Assembly: GCA_020054065.1 (NCBI GenBank) | Contig: JAGVLX010000010.1 | Coordinates: forward strand, 1 to 41,670 | DNA length: 41,670 nt | From: Parachlamydiales bacterium | GTDB taxonomy: Bacteria > Chlamydiota > Chlamydiia > Chlamydiales > JAEYWL01 | Direction of reading: 5' to 3' | Shown: positions 31,719 to 39,149 of the stretch, piece by piece | How positions within the stretch are numbered: position 1 is the stretch's first letter | Layout: each line of letters begins with the position of its first letter | Position numbers and translations under genes: made by a program | The notes under the pieces: generated by a model | Databases searched by the model: none | What the model was told of the DNA's origin: nothing | The model's input: only the letters and a program-made list of their open reading frames with translations

Positions 31719-32477
31719 TTATTGTTTAAGGTAGGGATCGATTTCGGGATTAACCATCGCTCCCACCCACGCTGTATAGATCATCTGGGCCGTCAACGCC
31801 AACTTCAATTGCGCTAAACGCAAATTAAAGAGACGTCCGTAAGGATGATCTGTTGTTTTATGAAGGGTAAAGCGCACTAAAACATCCAGAGTTCTTACAA
31901 AAAGTTCTATGGAAGCAACGACGCCAAGGACGACATGCAGGACACGGGTCTTTAGGTGATGATCTTTAAATACAGAAAGGCGTTCACGTAGCGAATTAGG
32001 GTCTGTTGCTTTAACGTTTTGTGCCATACCAATATGATCCAAGAGATGGTAACAATAAAGTTCTTGATAACTCTGGTGTTTATTGATGATGCTATCAAAT
32101 TGTCTAGGATTTCCATTGTCGTTGGCGGTATAGGAAAATTTATAGACCACTACGTCGTGTTTGCAAAAATGATAAATGGTTTCGGGCGTATCCCAAAATA
32201 GCGTTGTCATTTTGGCTACACATCCGAATGAGGTAACGAAAGCGTGGGGAGTAGCAGGATGATTTTTTCCCAAGCGTCCTAAACTCACCACATATCCGGC
32301 GGTCAAAAATCCAAACCAGATTTGTTTTACCGTTAAATTGATGATGCCAACCGAAATAGTGAGTGCCAAATATCTTCTGGAAATATTTCCATTTGGCTGA
32401 GTCACATCCACTCCATTAACGTTTGTTGTGACTAACGGAATCGCTTTACTTACAAAATGATGAAATGATGAATCCAT
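31719..32477 (-). CDS. Paralogue family member 2 (divergent)
   Basis: 252 residues. The family skeleton is recognisable but diverged: HHFVSKAIPLV near the start, RRYLALTISVGIINLTVKQI without the usual proline, DTPETIYHF in place of the NP block, ELYCYHLLDH, TRVLHVVLGVVASIELFVR and the C-terminal AWVGAMVN. It has two or three hydrophobic stretches. It starts two bases after the stop of member 3, and its Shine-Dalgarno GGGAG lies inside the end of that gene, so translation is coupled. No enzymatic motif is seen. Confidence 0.85.
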   Translation of the reverse strand: MDSSFHHFVSKAIPLVTTNVNGVDVTQPNGNISRRYLALTISVGIINLTVKQIWFGFLTAGYVVSLGRLGKNHPATPHAFVTSFGCVAKMTTLFWDTPETIYHFCKHDVVVYKFSYTANDNGNPRQFDSIINKHQSYQELYCYHLLDHIGMAQNVKATDPNSLRERLSVFKDHHLKTRVLHVVLGVVASIELFVRTLDVLVRFTLHKTTDHPYGRLFNLRLAQLKLALTAQMIYTAWVGAMVNPEIDPYLKQ

Positions 32478-32479
32478 GG

Positions 32480-33223
32480 CTATACTCCCGAAATGGCAAT
32501 GTTTAGACAGTGATGATTAAAAATGACCCCCATAAACCCTTCACAGACCTTTTCGGCCGCGATGGCTAACTTATATTGGGCTCCGAGTCGACTGTACCCA
32601 TATCCATACTGATGCTCATTGCAGCTCTTGAATGCAATATAGCGCACAAAGACGTCTAAGGCTCGCACAGGGGTTTCGATGGATGCAGTCAAGGCCAAGA
32701 GCAGGTAATTGATCCGCGCACAAATTTTGGACTCAAATTGGGCTTTGATTCGATCGCCCAAAGAAGCCGATGCGGGATGCACCAGATGATTGGCCCAAGC
32801 TTTATTGATAAAATAATTGCAAAACAGCTGTTGGACTGCAATGGCGGATGAGAGTTCAATTTTGTTGCCGCCCCTAAAACTCCAGGTTGTTTTGCTTCCC
32901 ACACAACAATAATAATTAAATTCAGGGTTTGTGATTAAGACCGCGGTTCTGCAGCCTATTTTGACATAGCTCAAGAGCGTTTCTATTTCTTTCTCGGAGT
33001 CAAAACCCTTAAATAACGTTCCATAACTTAGCATGTATGCTGACGCCTTAAAACCAATCCAAACAGCCTTGACCGTCCCCTCCATCACCGCTACCGGGAC
33101 TGCGGCAAACAAATAAGGGCGCGATGTGGCCGTTACCGGATTGCTCTGCCTAATGTAGTCTACAGTTATTCCTTTATTAAGGAGGTATCTGGTTGGTTGG
33201 GTTAGCATCTCTGTAAAGCTCAT
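32480..33223 (-). CDS. Paralogue family member 3 (group B)
   Basis: 247 residues with LTQPTRYLLNKGIT at the N-terminus, SRPYLFAAVPVAVMEGTVKAV as the first hydrophobic block, VLITNPEFNYY, QLFCNYFINKA, ARINYLLLALTASIETPVR and EGFMGVIFN near the end. It links group A with the more distant members at 37132 and 37914, sharing the P-x-x-x-x-x-x-K-G start with those. It is coupled to member 2 by a two-base gap, and 70 bases with a GC-rich hairpin separate it from member 4. Function is unknown. Confidence 0.86.
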   Translation of the reverse strand: MSFTEMLTQPTRYLLNKGITVDYIRQSNPVTATSRPYLFAAVPVAVMEGTVKAVWIGFKASAYMLSYGTLFKGFDSEKEIETLLSYVKIGCRTAVLITNPEFNYYCCVGSKTTWSFRGGNKIELSSAIAVQQLFCNYFINKAWANHLVHPASASLGDRIKAQFESKICARINYLLLALTASIETPVRALDVFVRYIAFKSCNEHQYGYGYSRLGAQYKLAIAAEKVCEGFMGVIFNHHCLNIAISGV

Positions 33224-33244
33224 ATCTGATCCATCTTATTTTGC

Positions 33245-33272
33245 GGAGGCCCGCAGCTTGCTGCAACCCTCC
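33245..33272. terminator. GC-rich hairpin inside the paralogue block
   Basis: GGAGG (33245-33249) pairs with CCTCC (33268-33272), and an inner GCAGC/GCTGC stem lies between them. The T-run (TATTTTTT) follows on the plus side, so it would terminate rightward transcription or act as an mRNA-processing hairpin in the leftward transcript. Confidence 0.45.
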
Positions 33273-33293
33273 TATTTTTTATTCAGGCAACAC

Positions 33294-34070
33294 TTAAATT
33301 TTAGGCACTTCAACTAAGTTCGAGGTTGCATCATACTCTTCGTTAAAGATCACACCGAATACTCCTTCCCAAATTCTTTCAAGAGAAACGATTAAACGGT
33401 ACTGATTTGATAGTAAGTAGTGGGGATTCGTTTCCGTGTCTGATGAAAGGTCATACTTGATTAAATTGTAAGCTAAACTGGCGCTATGGCGTAGGGATTC
33501 TACAGCTGCAATGATGACCATTCCAAGTGAGTTAATTCTCGCGCAAAGACGCCCTTCGAAATTGCCTTTTACTCTTGACAATAGGCCGGAGCGCGTGGCA
33601 AAAAACTCTCTATAATTATTAGAGATTTTAGTCTTAAAGTAGTCACTGTAAAGTTCTTTGCCGGCGATTTCAATAGAGGTTTTAGTTTCAGTCTGATCCT
33701 TTTTATAATTTGTGAAAAATCCTCTTAACGAATAGTTGATAAACGTTGGGTTAATGAATAATACCCACGTGCGAATGTGCATCCGTGGATAGGACATAAG
33801 TAGGTTCGCCATCGTATAATTGAATCGTGGTGATAGATAATTCAGTGTTAACGCATTGATGGTTCCAAATACTGCATAAGCAACAGTGGCTACCGTTAGA
33901 TCCACGCAGCTTGCTGGCAAGGCTGCCAACAAATATAAGCGAGACGCTGTGTGAGGATGCACAGTCACTCGTTCTGGGCTACCTCCACTAGGAGGAGTGG
34001 TCTGCTTTTTATAAGTAAACGCCTTTTTAAATAACGTTGTTCCTGGAAATAAAATTGATTGTAGCCTCAT
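33294..34070 (-). CDS. Paralogue family member 4 (group A)
   Basis: 258 residues. It has LFKKAFTY (13-20), SRLYLLAALPASCVDLTVATV, a membrane-type stretch AYAVFGTINALTLNYL, LFINPTFINYSLRGF, ELYSDYFKTK, ARINSLGMVIIAAVESLRHSA and NQYRLIVSLERIWEG, then VFGVIFNEEYD. It is closest to members 5 and 6, with which it shares the extra C-terminal tail ending VPKI. AAGG is six bases before the ATG. It sits 29 bases downstream of member 5. Such near-identity of blocks implies recent duplication or gene conversion. Confidence 0.88.
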   Translation of the reverse strand: MRLQSILFPGTTLFKKAFTYKKQTTPPSGGSPERVTVHPHTASRLYLLAALPASCVDLTVATVAYAVFGTINALTLNYLSPRFNYTMANLLMSYPRMHIRTWVLFINPTFINYSLRGFFTNYKKDQTETKTSIEIAGKELYSDYFKTKISNNYREFFATRSGLLSRVKGNFEGRLCARINSLGMVIIAAVESLRHSASLAYNLIKYDLSSDTETNPHYLLSNQYRLIVSLERIWEGVFGVIFNEEYDATSNLVEVPKI

Positions 34071-34099
34071 CTTTTGCCTTCTGGGTTAACTTGAGTTAA

Positions 34100-34873
34100 T
34101 TAAATTTTTGGGACTGTAAAAAAGTCCGTATTTATGTAGCTATACTCTTCATTAAAAATGACTCCAAACGCCCCTTCCCAGATGCGCTCAAGAGAAACAA
34201 TCAATCGTAATTGGTTTGAGATTAAGTAGTGGGGGTAGGTTTCTGGAATACTTGAAGTTTTATATTTGATTAGGTTGTAAGCTAAACTGGCGCTGTAACG
34301 GATGGATTCCACAAAAGCAATCACGGTCATGCATAGATTGTTGATTCTCGCGCACAGACATCCTTCGAAATTGATTTTTACGCGTGACCAGAGAGTCGTT
34401 CTCGGTGTATGTAACCAATTCAAATGGTTATGAAAAGTCTTTTTCCAGAAATAATGGCTATACAGTTCTTGCTTTGTATTTGGAATGGATGTGCTGATCA
34501 CCTGGCCGTTTTCATTTGGACAGTTAAAATTAAAGCCAACCGAGTAGTAAATGTTTTCCGGGTTAACCAACAGGACCCACGTGCGAATGTGTCTGCGCGC
34601 TAGATTGACAAGTAAATTTACACTTTCTTTATTCGCATTTGGATCTATAGAATTAAACGAGATGGCATTTATCCCCATAATGATTCCACAAACAACAGAG
34701 ATGACAATCAGATCAACAGTGGAAGCAGGGACGGCTGCCAAAAGATATAAACGGGAGACCTTGCTTGGAACGTAGATCACTCTTGGTTGTTGAGTCGCTG
34801 GATCCTGTCTTCCTACAAGCGTAAATGCTTTTCTGAACAGTGTCTGACCCGGCATAAGAAGAGCTTTTAACAT
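34100..34873 (-). CDS. Paralogue family member 5 (group A)
   Basis: 257 residues. Blocks: LFRKAFTLVG near the start, SRLYLLAAVPASTVDLIV, ARRHIRTWVLLVNPENIYYS, ELYSHYFWKK, ARINNLCMTVIAFVESIRYSA and NQLRLIVSLERIWEG, then AFGVIFNEEYS. The tail ends VPKI as in member 4. The variable centre (GFNFNCPNENGQ) lies between the NP block and the HYF block, where all members differ most. AGGA is seven bases upstream of the ATG. It follows member 6 by 48 bases. Confidence 0.88.
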   Translation of the reverse strand: MLKALLMPGQTLFRKAFTLVGRQDPATQQPRVIYVPSKVSRLYLLAAVPASTVDLIVISVVCGIIMGINAISFNSIDPNANKESVNLLVNLARRHIRTWVLLVNPENIYYSVGFNFNCPNENGQVISTSIPNTKQELYSHYFWKKTFHNHLNWLHTPRTTLWSRVKINFEGCLCARINNLCMTVIAFVESIRYSASLAYNLIKYKTSSIPETYPHYLISNQLRLIVSLERIWEGAFGVIFNEEYSYINTDFFTVPKI

Positions 34874-34921
34874 TCGAACATCCTAAACAAATGATTCATT
34901 ATTGGTTTATTTTTAATAGCC

Positions 34922-35689
34922 TTAAGTAGTCTTGGGAGCGGGGAACATTTCGTGCGTTTCTTTGTACGTTTCGTTAAATACCACACCGAAGAGTCCTTCC
35001 CAAATCTTTTCAAGAGAGACAATAAGACGATATTGGTTTGCTAATAAATAGTAGGGAACATGGTCATCTTTCTTAGAGCGGCCATATTTAACTAAATTAA
35101 ACCCGAAACTGGCGCTATACCGTAAAGACTCTCCTGCTGCGGTGAAGATCATCCCAACATAGTGAATCCTCGCGCAGATACGCGCTTCGAAATGATTTTT
35201 TATTCGTGAAGCTAAACTCTTGTTGGGTCTTAAAGCTGCATGATTTTGATCTACTTTATTCTTAAAGTAATGGGTGTACAGTTTTGCCCTTTCAATGACA
35301 ATTGAGGTTTTTTCCGGATGATCGGGGCATGTCGATTCAAATGATCTCAAAGAGTAGTTAATGTGTTTTGGATTCACGAATAATATCCAGGTGCGGATGT
35401 GCATCCGTGCATAAGACACGAAGATATTCGCAATATCACGATTTAGATCAGGAATGGCATGGTTCAATGTTAGAGTATTAAGGGTCCAAAACAATCCACA
35501 AGCAACCGTCATGACTGTCAAATCAAGACAGGTTGCGGGCAACGCTGCAGCTAAATAAAATCGAGAGACGGTGTTAGGATGAATCACATCCCTGGCTGGG
35601 CGGCCATCGGCCGCAGGAATCTGCTGTTTACGATAGGTAAACGCTTTGTTAAATAATGTGGTTCCCGGAAATAACATCGCTTCAATCAT
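34922..35689 (-). CDS. Paralogue family member 6 (group A), first gene of the six-gene block
   Basis: 255 residues. Blocks: LFNKAFTYRK (12-21), SRFYLAAALPATCLDLTV (42-59), ARMHIRTWILFVNPKHINYS, KLYTHYFKNK, ARIHYVGMIFTAAGESLRYSA and NQYRLIVSLEKIWEG, then FGVVFNETYK. The hydrophobic region at about 45-78 is long enough for one or two membrane passes; the rest is polar with conserved aromatic residues. AGGA is five bases before the ATG, and a clear promoter lies 55 bases upstream, so it probably leads the operon. Function is unknown; an inclusion-membrane or secreted role is a guess. Confidence 0.88.
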   Translation of the reverse strand: MIEAMLFPGTTLFNKAFTYRKQQIPAADGRPARDVIHPNTVSRFYLAAALPATCLDLTVMTVACGLFWTLNTLTLNHAIPDLNRDIANIFVSYARMHIRTWILFVNPKHINYSLRSFESTCPDHPEKTSIVIERAKLYTHYFKNKVDQNHAALRPNKSLASRIKNHFEARICARIHYVGMIFTAAGESLRYSASFGFNLVKYGRSKKDDHVPYYLLANQYRLIVSLEKIWEGLFGVVFNETYKETHEMFPAPKTT

Positions 35690-35743
35690 TTTATTCCTAT
35701 TCTTAATATAATCTTTATAATTATCTATAATTTAATCTTCGTT

Positions 35744-35772
35744 ATTATATAGATGATTAGAATAGATCACAA
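35744..35772 (-). promoter_or_regulatory. Promoter of the six-paralogue block
   Basis: TTGTGA (35772-35767), N17 and TATAAT (35749-35744) precede member 6. The leader is about 45 bases. The gap between this promoter and the methyltransferase end also holds a degenerate CACAGAG-like arm near 35848-35878. Confidence 0.65.
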
Positions 35773-35898
35773 CAATAAAATAGTAACAAAGTTAATGTAT
35801 AAATTTTTTTTAATTCCATTGGAATCATAGAATCATTGAAGTAAACGTAGAGACGGGGAGTCGGAGAGACGCAGAGGAATTTTAATGATTAACGTCTC

Positions 35899-36747
35899 CT
35901 ATTTTTCAGCATAGAAAATGCCATATTTCCAAAGCTGCTTGCTTAAAGCTTTGTATTGAATGTAGGCGCTGACCAGATTCTCGGTGTTGCAGGCAGTACT
36001 AAACCCCAGCCACCTTGTCATGCGATCCAAAGCCAGGGCCGGATAAGCGAGCCAATGCAGGCGTCGGGAGGAAGGCGTAATCGAAGCTGTCATATTTGTA
36101 AAATGAATTTTTGAAAACCCAACTTCTTTCAAGTACACGTCAAAACGCACGTCATTTTCAATTTCAGCCACTCCCCATCCCCGCAGCCACTTGTCCATCA
36201 TCTGCTGTTCTTTGGGTGTATAGCGCGTCTTAGTTAGAAAAGCGTCAGCAATGATCAGGCGTCCGCCCGGTTTCAGAAGTCGGTGCGCTTCCTGTAGAAA
36301 TTGTTTTTTACACGGCGCATGGCATACGCTTTCAATCCCCCATACCACATCGAAGGTTTGGTCATCGAAAGTCGTCTGGCAAAAATCATTCACCAAAAAA
36401 TGCGGGCGTTTTTCTGACGAGCAATGTTTTTTGGCATGGTTCTGGGCAGACTGCACTTGTTTTTCGCTCAAGGTGATGCCTGTCACATGACAGCCAAACC
36501 GGTTGGCTAAGTAGATCGAGCTTCCCCCAACTCCGCAGCCTGCGTCCAGTACATGATCGGTGGCTTGAATGCGCGCCATATGGGCCAGCACTTGATTTTC
36601 TTTCTCGAGTGCTTCCGCAAGGGTTTTGGTTGAGCTGTCCCAAAAACCTGCGTGCATGGCTAGGCTGCGGTCAAGATTCCAAAACCAGCGGTAGTGTTTT
36701 TCGCAGTCGTCGTAATAGTGGATGATTTCTTCTTGGGTAATCGGCAT
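35899..36747 (-). CDS. SAM-dependent methyltransferase
   Basis: This 282-residue class I methyltransferase has motif I HVLDAGCGVGGSSIYLA (65-81), the acidic-loop strand VTGITLSEKQV and the later FDVVWGIESVCH and LKPGGRLIIADAF. The architecture resembles tocopherol, sterol and sarcosine-type small-molecule methyltransferases, with an N-terminal YYDDCEKHYRWFWNLDRS often seen in that group. The substrate is unknown. The N-terminal helix and C-terminal hydrophobic segments suit a lipid-soluble substrate. It interrupts the paralogue array between members 6 and 7 on the same strand and has no sequence relation to them. Confidence 0.92.
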   Translation of the reverse strand: MPITQEEIIHYYDDCEKHYRWFWNLDRSLAMHAGFWDSSTKTLAEALEKENQVLAHMARIQATDHVLDAGCGVGGSSIYLANRFGCHVTGITLSEKQVQSAQNHAKKHCSSEKRPHFLVNDFCQTTFDDQTFDVVWGIESVCHAPCKKQFLQEAHRLLKPGGRLIIADAFLTKTRYTPKEQQMMDKWLRGWGVAEIENDVRFDVYLKEVGFSKIHFTNMTASITPSSRRLHWLAYPALALDRMTRWLGFSTACNTENLVSAYIQYKALSKQLWKYGIFYAEK

Positions 36748-37131
36748 CGGGTTCCAGATTATTAAATCATTAATACGAGATTTATCAACCTTTTAAAATC
36801 GTAGTGTAAACTGGTCTAAGTTTTAAATGATACGAGGATCGATGTAAATTTGTAGGTGGGGGAACATTGATGTAGCAGCTGGAACGGCTTCCCCAGCGGC
36901 TTTTCAAACATCCTCTTCCTACCCTTTCAACAGAATCAACCACAGAGACACAACTAGGATATAAAAAAATAACAAAGATGACCAGGATAACCAGGATAAA
37001 TGCAAGATAGAAAATTGATTTTAAAAATCAGATTACACAATAACTTGTATTATCTTTTCCTATCCTGGTTATCCTGGTCATCTTTGTTTGATTTTATCTC
37101 TGTGCCTCTGTGTCTCTGTGGTTAATTCCTT
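36748..37131. other. Intergenic region with a nested palindromic repeat and small hairpins
   Basis: The gap holds a GGGGAA/TTCCCC inverted repeat around 36858-36888 and the nested repeat at 36938-37123. No ribosome binding site with a matching ORF is seen. The upstream part is A+T-rich and should contain the methyltransferase promoter, but no clear consensus stands out. Confidence 0.5.
36938..37123. repeat. Nested palindromic repeat, second copy with both modules
   Basis: Outer arms AACCACAGAGACACA (36938-36952) and TGTGTCTCTGTGGTT (37109-37123) are perfect. Inner 28-base arms at 36971-36998 and 37061-37088 are perfect and nearly identical to those of the copy at 25003. The central 62 bases are unrelated between the copies, so the arms and not the core are conserved. 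Confidence 0.9.
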
Positions 37132-37902
37132 TTACGGTTTTTGGAGATGAAAAGGCTGATTGTAGACAATGCCCATGAGTCCAAAAAATAACGCTTCCAC
37201 GCACATCGCGGTCTTGAGTTTTAATCCAAAGTCATAGGGATAGTAGACATGCATATATCGTTTCGGAACGATGAATTGCGCAGCAAAGCTGAGGATCGTT
37301 ACCGCGATCAACGCGATGGATTCGCCAGCGGCTGTCAAGGCAATGTGCAGGTAAACCGCTCTGCTTTCTAACTCGCGTAGAGAAAATTCCGACGACTTCC
37401 TTGCACGCACAAGTTCATCAAAATAGTAGGCGCACAACAACGTGTAATTTTTTTGTCGCAAGTTGATCCGCTCGAACGAAACACCATGGTTTTCGGAAGG
37501 ATAGGGAATTAAAAGGTTGCACTCCGCGAAATGGGGATTGACCAAATCTTTGATTTCAGCCACGTGGGTTAATCCGAAAAAGAGCAGCCGATTTGTCATC
37601 GTAAACACATGGATCAGGTCGCGCTGCCATGCGCGGCAATTTTTAAACGATTGACCTTTCGATAAGAGGTATCCAAGCGACGAAAACGCAACAGTGAGTT
37701 CTTTAAACGCAATTTCCACCACAGCGACTGGAAGTGCTGCCATAAAGCAGGCACGCGAACCTGCATAACGCACCCATTTATATTGTCGATCTAACTTTTT
37801 AACTTGTTCCAATTTAAGCGTGGGATCCGTTACGCGCAATTCGCTGAGCGCAATTCCCTTGTCAACTAACGCTTGAGTGGGATGGCATACAACTTGAAGC
37901 AT
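37132..37902 (-). CDS. Paralogue family member 7 (divergent)
   Basis: 256 residues. Blocks: CHPTQALVDKGIAL (6-19); SRACFMAALPVAVVEIAFKEL; GYLLSKGQSF; ERINLRQKNYTLL then AYYFDEL; SRAVYLHIALTAAGESIALIA; and the C-terminal FGLMGIVYNQPF. The NP block is reduced to FFGLTHVAEIKD. It lies 11 bases after the stop of member 8, so the two form a short operon. The N-terminal P-T-x-x-x-x-x-K-G motif is shared with members 3 and 8. Function is unknown. Confidence 0.85.
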   Translation of the reverse strand: MLQVVCHPTQALVDKGIALSELRVTDPTLKLEQVKKLDRQYKWVRYAGSRACFMAALPVAVVEIAFKELTVAFSSLGYLLSKGQSFKNCRAWQRDLIHVFTMTNRLLFFGLTHVAEIKDLVNPHFAECNLLIPYPSENHGVSFERINLRQKNYTLLCAYYFDELVRARKSSEFSLRELESRAVYLHIALTAAGESIALIAVTILSFAAQFIVPKRYMHVYYPYDFGLKLKTAMCVEALFFGLMGIVYNQPFHLQKP

Positions 37903-37913
37903 ACTCGATAAAG

Positions 37914-38597
37914 TTACGTTTTAGGATTAAAGAAGACTCCACAGAACCCGAGGTAAGCCAGTCTGGCAGCATTTCCCGCTTGATACTGTGTTTCTAAGCG
38001 CGCCACCGTTCTTGCTTCTTTTCTCGGTATATTAACCACTAATTTAAAAATAGCCATAATAGTTTTTAGAACAGCATCTCCCGTACCCAAAAATCCCAGG
38101 CCTAAATAAGTTGCGCGGGCCGAGAGTTCTCTCACCACCCAATGTTTGCTCTGATGTAGCCCGAACGTATAGCCCAATAATTTTTGTATTCGCGTCTTAT
38201 TTCTGATTTCCATTTTATCAAAAGTGAGTCTTGTTCCATTTAAGGAGAAATCAAAACGGTCGACATAGAGTCCAAAATCCCTGTGATTGGTATCTCGTAC
38301 AAAGTCATAGGTTAATTCCGGATCGGTGATGCCAAAACTGCATAACTGGCTCGTCTGAATCACTTGAAACATGAGATCAAGCTGAGTGTCTTTATAATCT
38401 CGAGCAAAATAACCGCGGGAGAGAAAGAAGGTGGTGGTTTTGAAAACAGTCAAACAATGTTTAACGGATAGTTCAACCATACTTAGCGGCATTCCGATCA
38501 GAAAGATCGCACGCGCCTTCCATACGGATCGATTTTTAGCCAACTGATGCCCTTTATTAATCATCGTTTCAGTTGGATTCGTAAGTAATTTAATCAT
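37914..38597 (-). CDS. Paralogue family member 8 (divergent)
   Basis: 227 residues from the ATG at 38597 (MIKLLTNPTETMINKG). That start is preferred over one four codons upstream because members 1 and 6 begin similarly (MIKS, MIEA); neither has a Shine-Dalgarno. Blocks: ARAIFLIGMPLSMVELSVKHC, FFLSRGYFARDY, FGITDPELTYDF, ARATYLGLGFLGTGDAVLK and LGFCGVFFN at the end. It is the shortest member and heads the two-gene block with its own promoter at 38631-38659. Function is unknown. Confidence 0.84.
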   Translation of the reverse strand: MIKLLTNPTETMINKGHQLAKNRSVWKARAIFLIGMPLSMVELSVKHCLTVFKTTTFFLSRGYFARDYKDTQLDLMFQVIQTSQLCSFGITDPELTYDFVRDTNHRDFGLYVDRFDFSLNGTRLTFDKMEIRNKTRIQKLLGYTFGLHQSKHWVVRELSARATYLGLGFLGTGDAVLKTIMAIFKLVVNIPRKEARTVARLETQYQAGNAARLAYLGFCGVFFNPKT

Positions 38598-38630
38598 AAA
38601 AAAAACCATTAAAAGTAAATTAAAGCCATT

Positions 38631-38659
38631 ATTGTAATAATAAATCGCAATTATTTCAA
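38631..38659 (-). promoter_or_regulatory. Promoter of the two-paralogue block
   Basis: TTGAAA (38659-38654), N17 and TACAAT (38636-38631) match the housekeeping consensus at 10 of 12 positions. The expected start is about 25-30 bases before the ATG of member 8. Confidence 0.65.
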
Positions 38660-38669
38660 GTTTAATAAT

Positions 38670-38930
38670 TTAATTTGTATTTTTATTACACGGACAGCAA
38701 CCGGAAGGGTTGCAACTGGAAGGTTTTTCTGAAGGTTCGCTGCTCGGACGGGCGTAGTCGTTGATGTAAAATCCGGATCCTTTGAAGGCTAGCCCAATCC
38801 CGCCGCCTGGGCCACGCTTGAATGCTTTTTTATTGCATTTAGGGCAAGTTTCTAGCGCAGGTTCTGAGATTTTTTGAGTGATTTCAGCCTGATGGCCGCA
38901 TTCTTTACAGTGATAGTCGTATGTTGGCAT
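38670..38930 (-). CDS. FmdB-family zinc-ribbon protein
   Basis: An 86-residue protein starting MPTYDYHCKECGH with C8, C11, C29 and C32 (CPKCNKKAFKR), the FmdB/CxxC_CxxC_SSSS-type zinc ribbon. GIGLAFKGSGFYINDY follows, also characteristic. The C-terminal tail is serine/proline- and cysteine-rich (CNPSGCCPCNKN), which may bind another metal. The role is unknown; members have been called putative regulators. AAGG is right next to the ATG. It lies 219 bases after groEL on the same strand with a repeat hairpin between, so it is probably transcribed separately. Confidence 0.92.
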   Translation of the reverse strand: MPTYDYHCKECGHQAEITQKISEPALETCPKCNKKAFKRGPGGGIGLAFKGSGFYINDYARPSSEPSEKPSSCNPSGCCPCNKNTN

Positions 38931-38960
38931 CCTTGTACCTATACTAACCAGAGGCAGGAA

Positions 38961-39107
38961 TTAACCAAGAGACACAGAGGCACAGAGATGCAAAAAATTG
39001 ATGTATTACATTGCATCAAACGATAAACTTTTATCCTGCCGCTTAAGCGATGCTATTTATCTCTATTTGTTTTTATCTCTGTGCCTCTGTGTCTCTGTGG
39101 TGGTTAA
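38961..39107. repeat. Outer-module palindromic repeat after groEL
   Basis: Perfect 20-base arms AGACACAGAGGCACAGAGAT (38970-38989) and its complement (39075-39094) flank 85 bases without the inner CCAGGATAA module. TTAACCA and TGGTTAA extend the arms outward. It lies just beyond the groEL stop and could fold as its terminator. Confidence 0.88.
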
Positions 39108-39149
39108 ATGATGGCTAATACCATCCACGTTCGTGCATGATCTGGTATG

